From contig CAMAUG010000012.1 in the NCBI GenBank assembly GCA_945861255.1, forward strand, positions 1 through 24,952: a DNA stretch of 24,952 nt, written 5' to 3'. The notes below the pieces were generated by a model. That model was not told where the DNA came from, did no database searches, and saw nothing but the letters and a program-made list of their open reading frames with translations. This stretch comes from Candidatus Sulfopaludibacter sp. SbA3 (GTDB lineage Bacteria > Acidobacteriota > Terriglobia > Bryobacterales > Bryobacteraceae). Made by a program: the position numbers and the translations under genes. Of the stretch, positions 6,884 through 14,537 are shown one piece after another (within the stretch, counting starts at the first letter, position 1; each line of letters begins with the position of its first letter).

Positions 6884-8521
6884 ATGGCTGTGCTGGGCGT
6901 ACAACCTCCATTCGGACGAAATTACGGCAGATCGATGGTGATCTCGCAGCAGGGGATCGTGGCCACCAGCCAGGCGCTGGCGTCCCGGGCGGGAGCGCGT
7001 ATTTTAGAACAAGGCGGATCGGCGGCGGACGCGGCCATCGCGGCCAACGCCGTGCTTGGCGTAGTGGAGCCGATGATGAACGGAATCGGCGGCGACCTAT
7101 TCGTTCTGTATCGGGAAGCAAAGACGGGAAAGCTCACGGGCCTGAATGCTTCCGGGCCAGCGCCGCGCGGGCTTTCGCTGGAGTTGCTGGCGGCGGCCGG
7201 AATGCACGTGATGCCGGAGTCCGGTATTCACACCGTCACGGTGCCCGGAGCCGTGGGCGGGTGGGCTAGCATGCATGAGCGCTTCGGAAGACTTCCGTGG
7301 GCGAGGCTGTTCGATTCCGCGGCAGCGTATGCCAAGCGGGGGTTTCCGGTTTCAGAAATCGTGCAGGAGCTGTGGGCCGCGCCTTCCACGGTGGGGCGTT
7401 TGCATGCATCGGCGGAAGCGGCGCGCGTGTTTCTGCCGGAAGGCTTGCCGCCGCGACAGCAAGGGGATCTGTTTCGTAATTCCGATCTGGCGCACGCCTA
7501 CGAGGCGCTTGCCGATGAAGGCGCCCGGGCGTTTTACGAAGGCCGGATCGCTGAGGCGATTCTGAAGACTTCGCGCCAGTTGGGCGGGACGATGACGGCG
7601 GAGGATCTGTCGTCGTACGCGCCGGAATGGGTGGAGCCGATTTCGACGGATTATCGGGGATGGCGCGTGTATGAGCTGCCTCCCAACGGCCAGGGCATGG
7701 CCGCGCTGGAGATGCTGAATATCATGGAGAGCATGCCCGCGGATCCGGAAGGTCCGTTGAGCGCCGCCGAGATGCACAAGCGCATTGAGGCGATGAAACT
7801 GGCCTATGCCGATGTCTACCGCTACAACGGCGATCCACGCGCGACGGCAGTACCCGTAAAGGCGTTGCTTTCGAAAGAGCACGCGCGGGTGAGAGCGGCG
7901 CGTATCGATCCGGCGCGGGCCAACGGAGAAGTGACCGCGGCAAGGGTGCCTTCGAGCGACACGGTTTATCTCACCGTGGTGGATCGGGAAGGCAACATCG
8001 CAAGCTGGATTCAGAGCATCTACTCAAGCTTCGGCTCGGCGATCGCCGTCGAAGGAATGGGCTTCGTTTTGCAAAATCGCGGCGCGGGGTTCACGCTGGA
8101 GCGCGGACATCCGAATGTGCTGGCGGGAGGCAAGCGCCCGCATCACACTATCATCCCCGGGTTCATGGAGCGCGGCGATCTGCACGTGGGTTTCGGCATC
8201 ATGGGCGGAGCCAACCAGCCGCTGGCCCATGCGCAGTTCGTTTCGAACGTGGTGGATTATGGGATGAACTTGCAGCAGGCGATGGAGGCTCCCCGCTTTT
8301 TCAAGGGCGAACCGGCGGGCTGCGAGGTGGCGATGGAGGCTCGCGTACCGGAAGGCACACTACGGCAGCTCACGGAGATGGGCCACCTGATCGTCATGCG
8401 GCCCGAGTATTCGCAGGAGATGGGGCGAGGGCAGGCGATCCTGCACGATTCACGGACCGGCGTGAATTACGCGGCGTCGGACCCGCGCTCGGATGGCGCC
8501 GCGGTGGCCGAGGGGATTTGA
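6884..8521 (+). CDS. ggt: Gamma-glutamyltransferase family N-terminal nucleophile hydrolase
   Basis: The 545-aa protein covers the whole GGT precursor. The large-subunit part includes VATSQALAS (about residue 26), GGSAADAAIAAN (about 45), GIGGDLF and TVTVPGAVGGW. Autocleavage should occur before the nucleophile T360 in SSDTVYLTVVD; the small subunit then carries IYSSFGSA, RPHHTIIPGF and the ANQPLAHAQ segment. The enzyme transfers or hydrolyses gamma-glutamyl groups of glutathione and related amides. DTVYL replaces the TTHYS of classical enterobacterial GGT, as in the cytoplasmic YwrD-like subgroup, so the preferred substrate may not be glutathione. No signal peptide is seen. The start at 6884 keeps the conserved N-terminal stretch FGRNYGRSMV; an internal ATG at 6935 would remove it. 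An upstream palindrome at 6827-6840 may control it. Confidence 0.93.
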   Translation: MAVLGVQPPFGRNYGRSMVISQQGIVATSQALASRAGARILEQGGSAADAAIAANAVLGVVEPMMNGIGGDLFVLYREAKTGKLTGLNASGPAPRGLSLELLAAAGMHVMPESGIHTVTVPGAVGGWASMHERFGRLPWARLFDSAAAYAKRGFPVSEIVQELWAAPSTVGRLHASAEAARVFLPEGLPPRQQGDLFRNSDLAHAYEALADEGARAFYEGRIAEAILKTSRQLGGTMTAEDLSSYAPEWVEPISTDYRGWRVYELPPNGQGMAALEMLNIMESMPADPEGPLSAAEMHKRIEAMKLAYADVYRYNGDPRATAVPVKALLSKEHARVRAARIDPARANGEVTAARVPSSDTVYLTVVDREGNIASWIQSIYSSFGSAIAVEGMGFVLQNRGAGFTLERGHPNVLAGGKRPHHTIIPGFMERGDLHVGFGIMGGANQPLAHAQFVSNVVDYGMNLQQAMEAPRFFKGEPAGCEVAMEARVPEGTLRQLTEMGHLIVMRPEYSQEMGRGQAILHDSRTGVNYAASDPRSDGAAVAEGI

Positions 8522-8550
8522 GGCGCCACCCGGTTTACGTCACTGGCGCC
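8522..8550 (+). terminator. Dyad directly after the GGT stop codon
   Basis: GGCGCCA (8522-8528) pairs with TGGCGCC (8544-8550) across a 15-nt loop immediately after the TGA. There is no T-run, so it is a weak or Rho-assisted terminator candidate in the gap between GGT and the convergent lemA. Confidence 0.3.
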
Positions 8551-8680
8551 GGCAGGTTCCGCTTGGGCAGTCTCCGCGCACTCCAGTACAGTCCGAAACC
8601 AGGGCCTCGCTTTTCGCGCCCTCACCGCAGATGAATCGCCATGATCAGCCATCGGCTCAACACAGCGGCGATCCGACTCT

Positions 8681-9247
8681 CTAAAACTTCACTTTCGGGA
8701 CTTCCTTCGCCGCTGTATCCGCCTTGAAATAAGCATCGTTGCGTTGGAAGTTGAATAGCGACGCGGCGATGTTCTTGGGGAACAGTTCGATGTTGGTGTT
8801 ATAGGCCTGGACGGTTTCATTGTACTTGCGGCGCTCGACGGCGATGCGGTTTTCCGTGCCGGCGAGCTCGTCCTGCAGGCGGATGAAATTCTCGTTGGAT
8901 TTTATGTTTGGGTAGTTTTCCACCACCACCAGCAGGCGCGATAGGGCTCCATCCAACTGATTGTTGGCGGCGATGCGATCGGCGGGCGTGCGCGCGCCGC
9001 CCAGGGCCGCGCGTGCGTTGGCTACCGAAGCGATCACCTCTTGTTCCTGTTTGGCGAAGCCCTTCACGGTCTCTACCAGATTCGGGATCATATCGGCGCG
9101 GCGTTGCAGAACCACGTCCACCTGCGCCCATGCGCCATCCACGGCGTTGCGGCCCTGGACCAGCTCATTGCGCGAGCCCATCAGGCTGCCTCCCAGCACC
9201 ACCGCCAGCAGCACCAAAACTCCCAGGACAACTAGAACGATTTTCAT
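8681..9247 (-). CDS. lemA: LemA family membrane-anchored protein
   Basis: The 188-aa protein has one N-terminal membrane anchor (MKIVLVVLGVLVLLAVVLGG) followed by an all-helical soluble domain. LemA signatures are visible: RNAVDGAWAQVDVVLQRR (about 33-50), RADMIPNLVETVKGFA (about 50-65), ENYPNIKSNENF (about 108-120), the RIAVERRKYNETVQAYN helix and the closing FPKNIAASLFNF. The length is typical. The function of LemA is poorly defined; it is associated with envelope stress and peptidase or TPM partners. Its ATG overlaps the stop of the upstream nucleotidyltransferase-like gene by 4 nt (9244-9247), so the two are translationally coupled. It is the last gene of the TPM - nucleotidyltransferase - lemA run. 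Confidence 0.93.
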   Translation of the reverse strand: MKIVLVVLGVLVLLAVVLGGSLMGSRNELVQGRNAVDGAWAQVDVVLQRRADMIPNLVETVKGFAKQEQEVIASVANARAALGGARTPADRIAANNQLDGALSRLLVVVENYPNIKSNENFIRLQDELAGTENRIAVERRKYNETVQAYNTNIELFPKNIAASLFNFQRNDAYFKADTAAKEVPKVKF

Positions 9248-9957
9248 TTCTTTCCCTCCATCGCGTTCACGAACTCGACGATCTTGCGGATATCTTCCAG
9301 ATACAGCGCGAACAACTCACCCATGTTGGTGGCTTCGACGCCCGGTTTTTCTTCGCGGACATCCAGGAACGTATCAAACGGGCGCGTGTCCATCGAAAGC
9401 TTTTCGCCCAGCATGCGGATCATGGCGCGGCGGTCCGCCGGCGCCTCCAAGCCCGCCAGCAACAATGCGTGCCGGCCCAACACGCAAAATGTGGACACGG
9501 AAGCGAGACACACTTTCAGCAGAGACACGGGGTTTGAAAGCGCCTGCGCCCCCTGTTGTCTCAGACGAAATAACCCGGCGCGAAGTTCCCTTTCCACGTA
9601 CGCGCGATAGTACGTGGGGTGGACCACCTGGTCGGCAATTACATCGAAACCGAACAGCACTTTGCGGTTGCGCTTCATGTCGCCAAATTCGATAGGGAAG
9701 CTGTCGGCGGAGTTGTAAACTTCCTCTTCGCTCATCAGCAACGGCGAGGGATTGCCCAACTCGCGCCACCACTTCAGAATGGGTTCCGCTTCGCCCAGTT
9801 CGCGCGGCGTGATCTGTTTGACCACGCAGAGGACATTCAGATCGGACGCCTTTTCGTGATGATCGCCGGCGGCGGCCGAGCCGTACAGGATCACCGATAC
9901 CAGGCGGCCGCTGAAAGCGCGCTCGAATTTGCCGGTCAGTTCGCTAAGTTCGCTCAT
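9244..9957 (-). CDS. Nucleotidyltransferase-fold protein, possibly inactive
   Basis: In this 237-aa protein residues 24-43 match the minimal nucleotidyltransferase (pol-beta) fold: LYGSAAAG (the GS motif at 26-27) then ASDLNVLCVV. The first metal Asp is D39, but the second acidic residue of the normal DxD is Asn (N41), so metal binding and catalysis may be lost. The rest is mostly helical, with a Cys/Leu-rich stretch near residues 140-160 (LLKVCLASVSTFCVLG) that may be a buried helix. It lies between the TPM and lemA genes: 36 nt after the TPM stop and overlapping the lemA start by 4 nt. This suggests a regulatory or scaffold role in the LemA/TPM membrane system. It could also be a minor active variant using another carboxylate. 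Fold is likely; function is unknown. Confidence 0.8.
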   Translation of the reverse strand: MSELSELTGKFERAFSGRLVSVILYGSAAAGDHHEKASDLNVLCVVKQITPRELGEAEPILKWWRELGNPSPLLMSEEEVYNSADSFPIEFGDMKRNRKVLFGFDVIADQVVHPTYYRAYVERELRAGLFRLRQQGAQALSNPVSLLKVCLASVSTFCVLGRHALLLAGLEAPADRRAMIRMLGEKLSMDTRPFDTFLDVREEKPGVEATNMGELFALYLEDIRKIVEFVNAMEGKK

Positions 9958-9960
9958 GTA

Positions 9961-10005
9961 TGTTTACCAATCGCTTGCTTACCAATCACTTGTTTACCAA
10001 TCGCT
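9961..10005 (-). repeat. Three tandem 15-bp copies of a gene's last codons plus stop
   Basis: The units 9961-9975, 9976-9990 and 9991-10005 are exact 15-mers in tandem; the outer two are identical and the middle differs at two positions. Read on the minus strand, each encodes Ser-Asp-Trp-stop and one more codon, all in frame. The copy at 9991-10005 contains the real stop of the TPM gene; the other two fill the 36-nt spacer before the next start codon. Confidence 0.9.
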
Positions 10006-10800
10006 GGACGCGCCGCCGCCGCCGGAACTTCCGCCGCCAAAGCCGCCAAAACCACCACCGCCACCACCACCCCACCCTCCATCGTAACCGCCAAAGCCGC
10101 CGCCACCCCAACCGGCGCGGTTGCCCATCCCGCGGCCCAGCATACTGCCGAGCAGCATGCCCGTGAGGACGCTGCCCGCGCCGCCACCACCGCGCCGTCC
10201 TCCCCGGCCGAAAGCGGAAAGCAGGAAGAGCACTGCGATGGCGATGAGAGGAAACGGAATGGAACCACTTGGGCGCGATCCGGACCGTCTCTCCGGCGGC
10301 GTGGGCTCGCCCAATTCGACACCCTTGGCTTGCGCGATTCGCGCGCCGATCTGTTCCACCGCGGCCAACAGAGCTCCGCCATAGTTGCCTTGCCGTAGAA
10401 TGGGCCGGATGGCACGCAGAATTCCGCCCGCCGCGCCGTCGTTGATGATGGGTTCCAACCCGTAGCCGATTTCCGCGCGGCTCTTGCGGTCGCGGACGGA
10501 AAGCAAAATCAACGCGCCTTCGTCGCTGCCTTTCTTGCCGATGCCCCACTCGCGGTAAAGACGGTTGGCGACGTCTTCGACCGGTTCGTCGTCAAGCGAG
10601 TCCACCAGCGCGATGGCCAGCTGCGCGCCCGTTAAGCGTTCCAGGTCCGCGCAGTAGGTTTCCAGGACCTGTTTCCCGCCGGGAGTCAGGACGCCGGCGA
10701 AATCGTTGACGTAGCCGGTGGGCTTGAGCTTCGCGGTGTCCAAGCCCGAGGCCAGCGGCGCAGCGACCGCAAAGAGAGCCGCGATCAAGGCGTATTTCAT
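9994..10800 (-). CDS. TPM-domain (TLP18.3/Psb32/MOLO-1) membrane protein, Gly-rich tail
   Basis: The protein is 268 aa. A signal peptide (MKYALIAALFAVAAPLASG) leads to a TPM domain at about residues 28-150, with GYVNDFAGVLTP, a central TGAQLAIALVDSLDDE, EWGIGKKGSDEGALILLS and EIGYGLEPII. This is the usual pattern of these periplasmic domains with acid-phosphatase-like folds. A transmembrane helix (SIPFPLIAIAVLFLLSAFG, about 178-196) and a very glycine-rich tail ending SSGGGGASSDW follow. The start at 10800 is chosen over an in-frame upstream ATG at 10923 because only it gives an N-terminal signal peptide, and the upstream start would run into the M16 gene. The Gly-rich tail is typical of LemA-linked TPM proteins. 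It is probably co-transcribed with the two genes after it. Confidence 0.9.
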   Translation of the reverse strand: MKYALIAALFAVAAPLASGLDTAKLKPTGYVNDFAGVLTPGGKQVLETYCADLERLTGAQLAIALVDSLDDEPVEDVANRLYREWGIGKKGSDEGALILLSVRDRKSRAEIGYGLEPIINDGAAGGILRAIRPILRQGNYGGALLAAVEQIGARIAQAKGVELGEPTPPERRSGSRPSGSIPFPLIAIAVLFLLSAFGRGGRRGGGGAGSVLTGMLLGSMLGRGMGNRAGWGGGGFGGYDGGWGGGGGGGFGGFGGGSSGGGGASSDW

Positions 10801-10919
10801 GTCACGGAGCAATCCGTGGGGCCGGCGATGGGTTTGTACTGGCCGCGCGACGCCATGCGCGGGGCCATCGATTCCGGTCCGGGTGCGGTGGCGCGCGCCT
10901 CGGTCCGTACGCTGTTCCG

Positions 10920-12206
10920 TCACCGCGCCAGATCCGCACGGCGAAGGCGGAAACCTTCCAGACGCCCCAGTGCAGCCACGGCGATTTGCTTGGAATCGAA
11001 AAACTGCACCGCGAGCTTGCGCACTTCTTCCGCTTCCACGCGTTCCACGCTGTTCAGCATCTCGTCGATCGAAAAGAAGCGCTTGAAATACAATTCCTGG
11101 CGAGCCAGGTTGCCCATGCGGCTCGACGTGGATTCCAGGCCCAGCACGAAGGAACCCTTCAGGTGATCCTTGGCGCGGCGAAGCTCTTCGTCGGTGACCA
11201 GTTGATCCGCCATCCGCTGCATCTCATCCACTACGCAGCCGACAACTTTGCCGATGTTTTTTGGCGCCGTGCCGGCGTATACCACCAAGCAACCGGCGTC
11301 GTGATACATGGTCAACTCCGACATCACCGCGTAGGCCAAGCCTTGTTTCTCGCGAATATTCTGGAACAGGCGGGAACTCATCCCGCCTCCCAAAATCGCG
11401 TTGAGGATATAACTGGCGAACCGCTCGCGGTGGGGCATGGGAATGGAGGGCACACCTACATATACGTGCGCCTGCTCCAAAGAGTTCTTTTCGCGAAATA
11501 CCAACGGCGCATGCGGCTTGGGAGAGGGAGCGGCTTTCGGCGCGGGGCGGGCCTTCAGATCGCCGAAGTACTTTTCCACCAGACGGACCATCCGCCCGTG
11601 CGTGAGATTTCCGGCAGCGGTCACCAGGATGTTCCTGGGCGTATAGTAATCGCGATAGTAGCGCTCGATGGTGTCGCGATCGAAGCTGCGGATCGTCCGC
11701 CGGGTACCGATGATGGGCTGGCCCAGCGCATTGCCTTTCCAGAAATTGCTCGAGAAGATTTCGTGGATCAGGTATTCGGGGTTATCCACTTCCATCTTCA
11801 ATTCTTCCAGAATGACGCCCTTTTCCTTTTCGATGTCGCCTTTGTCGAACAAGGGGTTGCGCACCAGGTCGCTGACGATGTCGAAGGCCTGTGGGAGATG
11901 CTCATCCAGCACCTTGACGTTATAGCTGATCAGTTCCTTGGAGGTGAACGCATCCAGGCCGCCACCGATGGAATCCACCGACCGGGCGATCTGCTCGGCG
12001 GAACGGTTGGTGGTGCCCTTGAACAGCATGTGCTCGATGAAGTGGGAGATGCCGCTTTGATGCGGCGCTTCCTGGCGCGACCCGGTTCCGATCCACACGC
12101 CGGCGGAAATGCTGCGAACGTGGGGCATGCGTTCGGTGATGACACGCATTCCGTTGGTAAGTACGGTCCGCTGAATCTCGCGGACGCGGTGGGTTCTCCG
12201 AAGCAT
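10920..12206 (-). CDS. M16 family zinc peptidase
   Basis: The 428-aa protein is a complete M16B-type (pitrilysin/processing peptidase-like) metalloprotease. The inverted zinc motif HFIEH is at residues 55-59, with E58 as catalytic base, and the distal Glu ligand lies in VILEELKMEVDNP near residue 135. Two homologous halves are evident; the second (about 215-410) has the conserved HVYVGVPSIP, RLFQNIREKQGLAYAV and the R/Y substrate-binding region. Both halves in one chain suit a homodimeric clam-shell enzyme. No signal peptide is present, so it is probably cytoplasmic. The gene ends 119 nt before the TPM start, on the same strand. A TACAAT hexamer at 12217-12222 lies 10 nt upstream of the ATG. 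Family assignment is firm; the peptide substrate is unknown. Confidence 0.93.
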   Translation of the reverse strand: MLRRTHRVREIQRTVLTNGMRVITERMPHVRSISAGVWIGTGSRQEAPHQSGISHFIEHMLFKGTTNRSAEQIARSVDSIGGGLDAFTSKELISYNVKVLDEHLPQAFDIVSDLVRNPLFDKGDIEKEKGVILEELKMEVDNPEYLIHEIFSSNFWKGNALGQPIIGTRRTIRSFDRDTIERYYRDYYTPRNILVTAAGNLTHGRMVRLVEKYFGDLKARPAPKAAPSPKPHAPLVFREKNSLEQAHVYVGVPSIPMPHRERFASYILNAILGGGMSSRLFQNIREKQGLAYAVMSELTMYHDAGCLVVYAGTAPKNIGKVVGCVVDEMQRMADQLVTDEELRRAKDHLKGSFVLGLESTSSRMGNLARQELYFKRFFSIDEMLNSVERVEAEEVRKLAVQFFDSKQIAVAALGRLEGFRLRRADLAR

Positions 12207-12216
12207 CTCTATTGCT

Positions 12217-12222
12217 ATTGTA
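12217..12222 (-). promoter_or_regulatory. -10 hexamer close to the M16 start
   Basis: On the minus strand TACAAT (5 of 6 to consensus) ends 10 nt before the ATG at 12206, implying a leader of only a few nucleotides. No matching -35 is seen. Confidence 0.35.
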
Positions 12223-12357
12223 TCGCGCGGATGGAGTGCGCCGTCCGCGCAGGCGGGCCGCGTGGTTCAGCGCACCGCGCCGCGTTCGGTGATGACCCGC
12301 CCGGTGGACGTTCTAACGCCTTGGACTCGGCGCGAGCCATGCGATCCTAAGTCCAAG

Positions 12358-13038
12358 ATGTTCCGCAAGATAAGACTGTGGTGGCAACGCCGGCGCATGC
12401 GCAAGGACTGGGATGCGCGCGCCCGCGAAAACGCCCGGCACTACGTCGCAACCTGCCAAAAGAAGTGGAGCGACACAGAATTCTACGCATCCGGCGAACA
12501 GGCGGTCGCGGAACAAATCCTTACGGACATGGGTAACGTTTGCCAGGGCAGGGACCCCAAGTCGATGCGGGTGCTCGAGATTGGCTGCGGCGCCGGACGT
12601 TTGACCCGGGCGCTGGCGAATCTGTTCGGCGAAGTCCACGCGGTGGACGTCAGCGGGGAGATGATTGAACTAGCCCGTCAGGCACTCTCCGGCCGGCCTA
12701 ACGCACATGTATATCGGAACAACGGGTGCGATCTGGCAGTGATTCCGCCGCTTGAGTTCGATTTTGCATTCTCATTCATCGTCTTCCAACACATCCCGAG
12801 CCGCGAAATCGCCGAAAACTACGTCCGCGAAGTTCACCGCCTATTGCGGCCCGGCGCACTGTTCAAATTTCAGGTGCAAGGGTTTCCGGGATCGGATAGC
12901 GGCCCTCTCAACACCTGGACGGGCGCTTCGTTTTCGGTGGAGCAGGCCGCCGGGATGGCGGAACGTACAGGGTTCGACCTGCGCTTCCATGTGGGCGCGG
13001 GCGAACAATATTTCTGGCTGTGGTTCTTCAAGAAGTAG
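12358..13038 (+). CDS. Class I SAM-dependent methyltransferase
   Basis: The 226-aa protein has a strongly basic N-terminus (MFRKIRLWWQRRRMRKDW) followed by a Rossmann-fold methyltransferase. Motif I is VLEIGCGAGRL (about residues 72-82), motif II VHAVDVSGEMIELA (about 91-104), motif IV/post-II FDFAFSFIVFQHIP (about 135-150), and a later LLRPGALFKFQV strand is present. It transfers a methyl group from SAM to an unknown acceptor; the basic, Trp-rich start may touch membranes or nucleic acid. An in-frame GTG at 12262 would add 32 residues, but those look like noncoding DNA, so the ATG at 12358 is preferred. It is divergent from the M16 gene and convergent with the porin, and so stands alone. The fold is firm; the substrate is not known. 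Confidence 0.85.
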   Translation: MFRKIRLWWQRRRMRKDWDARARENARHYVATCQKKWSDTEFYASGEQAVAEQILTDMGNVCQGRDPKSMRVLEIGCGAGRLTRALANLFGEVHAVDVSGEMIELARQALSGRPNAHVYRNNGCDLAVIPPLEFDFAFSFIVFQHIPSREIAENYVREVHRLLRPGALFKFQVQGFPGSDSGPLNTWTGASFSVEQAAGMAERTGFDLRFHVGAGEQYFWLWFFKK

Positions 13039-13047
13039 CCGCCGCCT

Positions 13048-13079
13048 AAAAAAAACGGCGGCACCGAAGCGCCGCCGTA
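13048..13079 (-). terminator. Intrinsic terminator of the porin gene
   Basis: Read on the minus strand, ACGGCGGC and GCCGCCGT pair around GC-TTCG-GT, extending to a 10-bp stem with a stable UUCG-type tetraloop, followed by a run of eight T (A-run at 13048-13055 on +). This is the only textbook intrinsic terminator in the window. It ends about 20 nt after the porin stop codon. Confidence 0.88.
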
Positions 13080-13100
13080 ATCGAATGCCGGAAGGGGATG

Positions 13101-14291
13101 TTACTTCGGCAAGGGGAAATACATTACCAGGCCGATCAGTGCTGTATCCTGGTTCTTCTTGGCGCCTACGCTGCCGGTGGGGAAGTAGGCCACGTCGGAC
13201 CAGTCGCGCCGGTATTCGAACTTGGTCATGATGCCGGGTACAAACTCATAGTTGAGCGTCCCGGTGAACTCCTTGATCTTCTGCGGCGTGCCGGTGATGA
13301 AGCCATTGACGTCGTTATAAATCTCCCAGCGAGGGGCGAAGTACAGCTTGCGCCCACCAATCTTGCCGGCCAGGGCGAACGCATGCCACTCGGACGTCGT
13401 ATTCGCCGGCTGGATGTTGTTCCGGCCATAGGCATAGTTGCCGTAGAACGCGAACATGTCGTTGGCGGTGACCGTCACGTTGGTATCGAAGTAATTACGC
13501 ATTCCTTTGCCTGCGCCGTTGATGAAGTTCGCCGTGGCCGGGTCGATCGCTGAGTTCTCCGGACCCACGTAATAGTTGGTGGCCCACACCACTTTGCCGA
13601 ACGTCACCGCGCTGGTGAGGCCAAGGGTCTTGCCGCTGTTGTTGTCGAATACGTTATTCCAGCCGTTCACCAGTTGGACGCCGCCCGTGAAGTGGCTCCC
13701 GATGGGCGCCGTGAAGCGCGCGCCGAAGTGATAGAAGGGTCCGTTGGTATACAACAGGGCACGGGAGTAGTTCCAGTTCAAGTACGTTTCAGTGAGCTCC
13801 GCGCCCGCCGCCGTGTAGAACTTTCCGAAATCCATCTGGACACCGCCCCAGCCCTTGGGTTTCACGCTCAAATACACCTGCGCCACGTGATTGAGGAACG
13901 TATTGCTCACGACGGAGTTGCTGTACACATTGGTGCGGGCAAACGTGGCGACGTTCGGATTGCCCGGCTCGCTCGCGCTGAAGACTTCCATACCGGTACC
14001 GAAGCCAAAGTCGAAGAGGAAGCCGACCGGATCCGGCGCCATCTCCAGGCGCATTTTGGCGAAGTTCAGGTCGAACGAATTCGCGCTGACGTCGAAGTTG
14101 TGCTGCGTATTGATACGGCTGGCCGGATGGTTGTTATTGAAGCTGTAGTAACCGTCCACGGTGCCGCTCATCTTGATGGGACCGATCTCGAACTTCGGCG
14201 GTTCGCTCGGGGCAGGCGCCGGTGCGGGTGTTTGCGCAAGAGCCGCGCAGGCCGCCAGCAAAGTGATGCTAGGAAGAAATATTTTTTTCAC
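13101..14291 (-). CDS. Outer-membrane beta-barrel porin, BBP2/OmpL-like
   Basis: The 396-aa protein has a signal peptide (MKKIFLPSITLLAACAALAQ), a Pro/Ala linker (TPAPAPAPSEPP), and then a long run of amphipathic, aromatic- and Gly/Asn-rich strands typical of a barrel, for example GTVDGYYSFNNNHP, VGFLFDFGFGTG, WGGVQMDFGKFYT and YRRDWSDVAYF. The final strand, TALIGLVMYFPLPK, has aromatic residues near its end as expected. The pattern best fits the BBP2 (beta-barrel porin-2) family. The start is GTG, fixed by a ribosome-binding site GGAGGGG (complement of 14296-14302) a few bases upstream. It is monocistronic, with an intrinsic terminator. It is divergent from glnD with 245 nt between, suggesting a nutrient-uptake role tied to nitrogen; that link is inference. 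Confidence 0.85.
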   Translation of the reverse strand: MKKIFLPSITLLAACAALAQTPAPAPAPSEPPKFEIGPIKMSGTVDGYYSFNNNHPASRINTQHNFDVSANSFDLNFAKMRLEMAPDPVGFLFDFGFGTGMEVFSASEPGNPNVATFARTNVYSNSVVSNTFLNHVAQVYLSVKPKGWGGVQMDFGKFYTAAGAELTETYLNWNYSRALLYTNGPFYHFGARFTAPIGSHFTGGVQLVNGWNNVFDNNSGKTLGLTSAVTFGKVVWATNYYVGPENSAIDPATANFINGAGKGMRNYFDTNVTVTANDMFAFYGNYAYGRNNIQPANTTSEWHAFALAGKIGGRKLYFAPRWEIYNDVNGFITGTPQKIKEFTGTLNYEFVPGIMTKFEYRRDWSDVAYFPTGSVGAKKNQDTALIGLVMYFPLPK

Positions 14292-14319
14292 AGGACCCCT
14301 CCAGGGTGAAGTCTCACTC

Positions 14320-14431
14320 CGTTACAAATGCGTTCTTGATAGGCACTTGTAACGTCGGCTTATCAGTATTCTACGGACTCATCGGCACGCGTGGCCAATC
14401 AATAATTTGAATTCAACCCATGCGTTGTAAC
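14320..14431. promoter_or_regulatory. Porin/glnD divergent promoter region, three TTGTAAC motifs
   Basis: CGTTACAAATGC (14320-14331) and GCACTTGTAACG (14343-14354) form an inverted repeat matching at 11 of 12 positions with an 11-nt spacer. A third TTGTAAC lies at 14425-14431. A perfect palindrome TTGAATTCAA lies at 14407-14416. Together they suggest operators for a dimeric regulator acting on the porin, on glnD or on both. The first dyad may also fold in the porin 5' leader. No sigma-54 promoter was found. Confidence 0.5.
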
Positions 14432-14537
14432 CTGCGCACAATCAGCGACTTAGATATAAGTAATTTGTATTGGCTCTATACAGTCACGTTCTATCCCACA
14501 AAGACGGCGATGCGTCATACTGGAGTGTGGAGTTGCC

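Noticed and set aside
10801..10923. N-terminal extension of the TPM protein
   Set aside because: It would hide the signal peptide inside the chain and reach the end of the M16 gene; the ATG at 10800 gives a normal export signal.
10986..12350. A 454-codon + strand frame opposite the M16 peptidase gene
   Set aside because: The minus strand encodes a complete M16 enzyme with its zinc site; the + product has no recognisable domain.
14292..14537. Sigma-54 promoter for porin or glnD
   Set aside because: No GG and GC pair with the required 10-nt spacing in a TGGCAC-N5-TTGC context was found on either strand.
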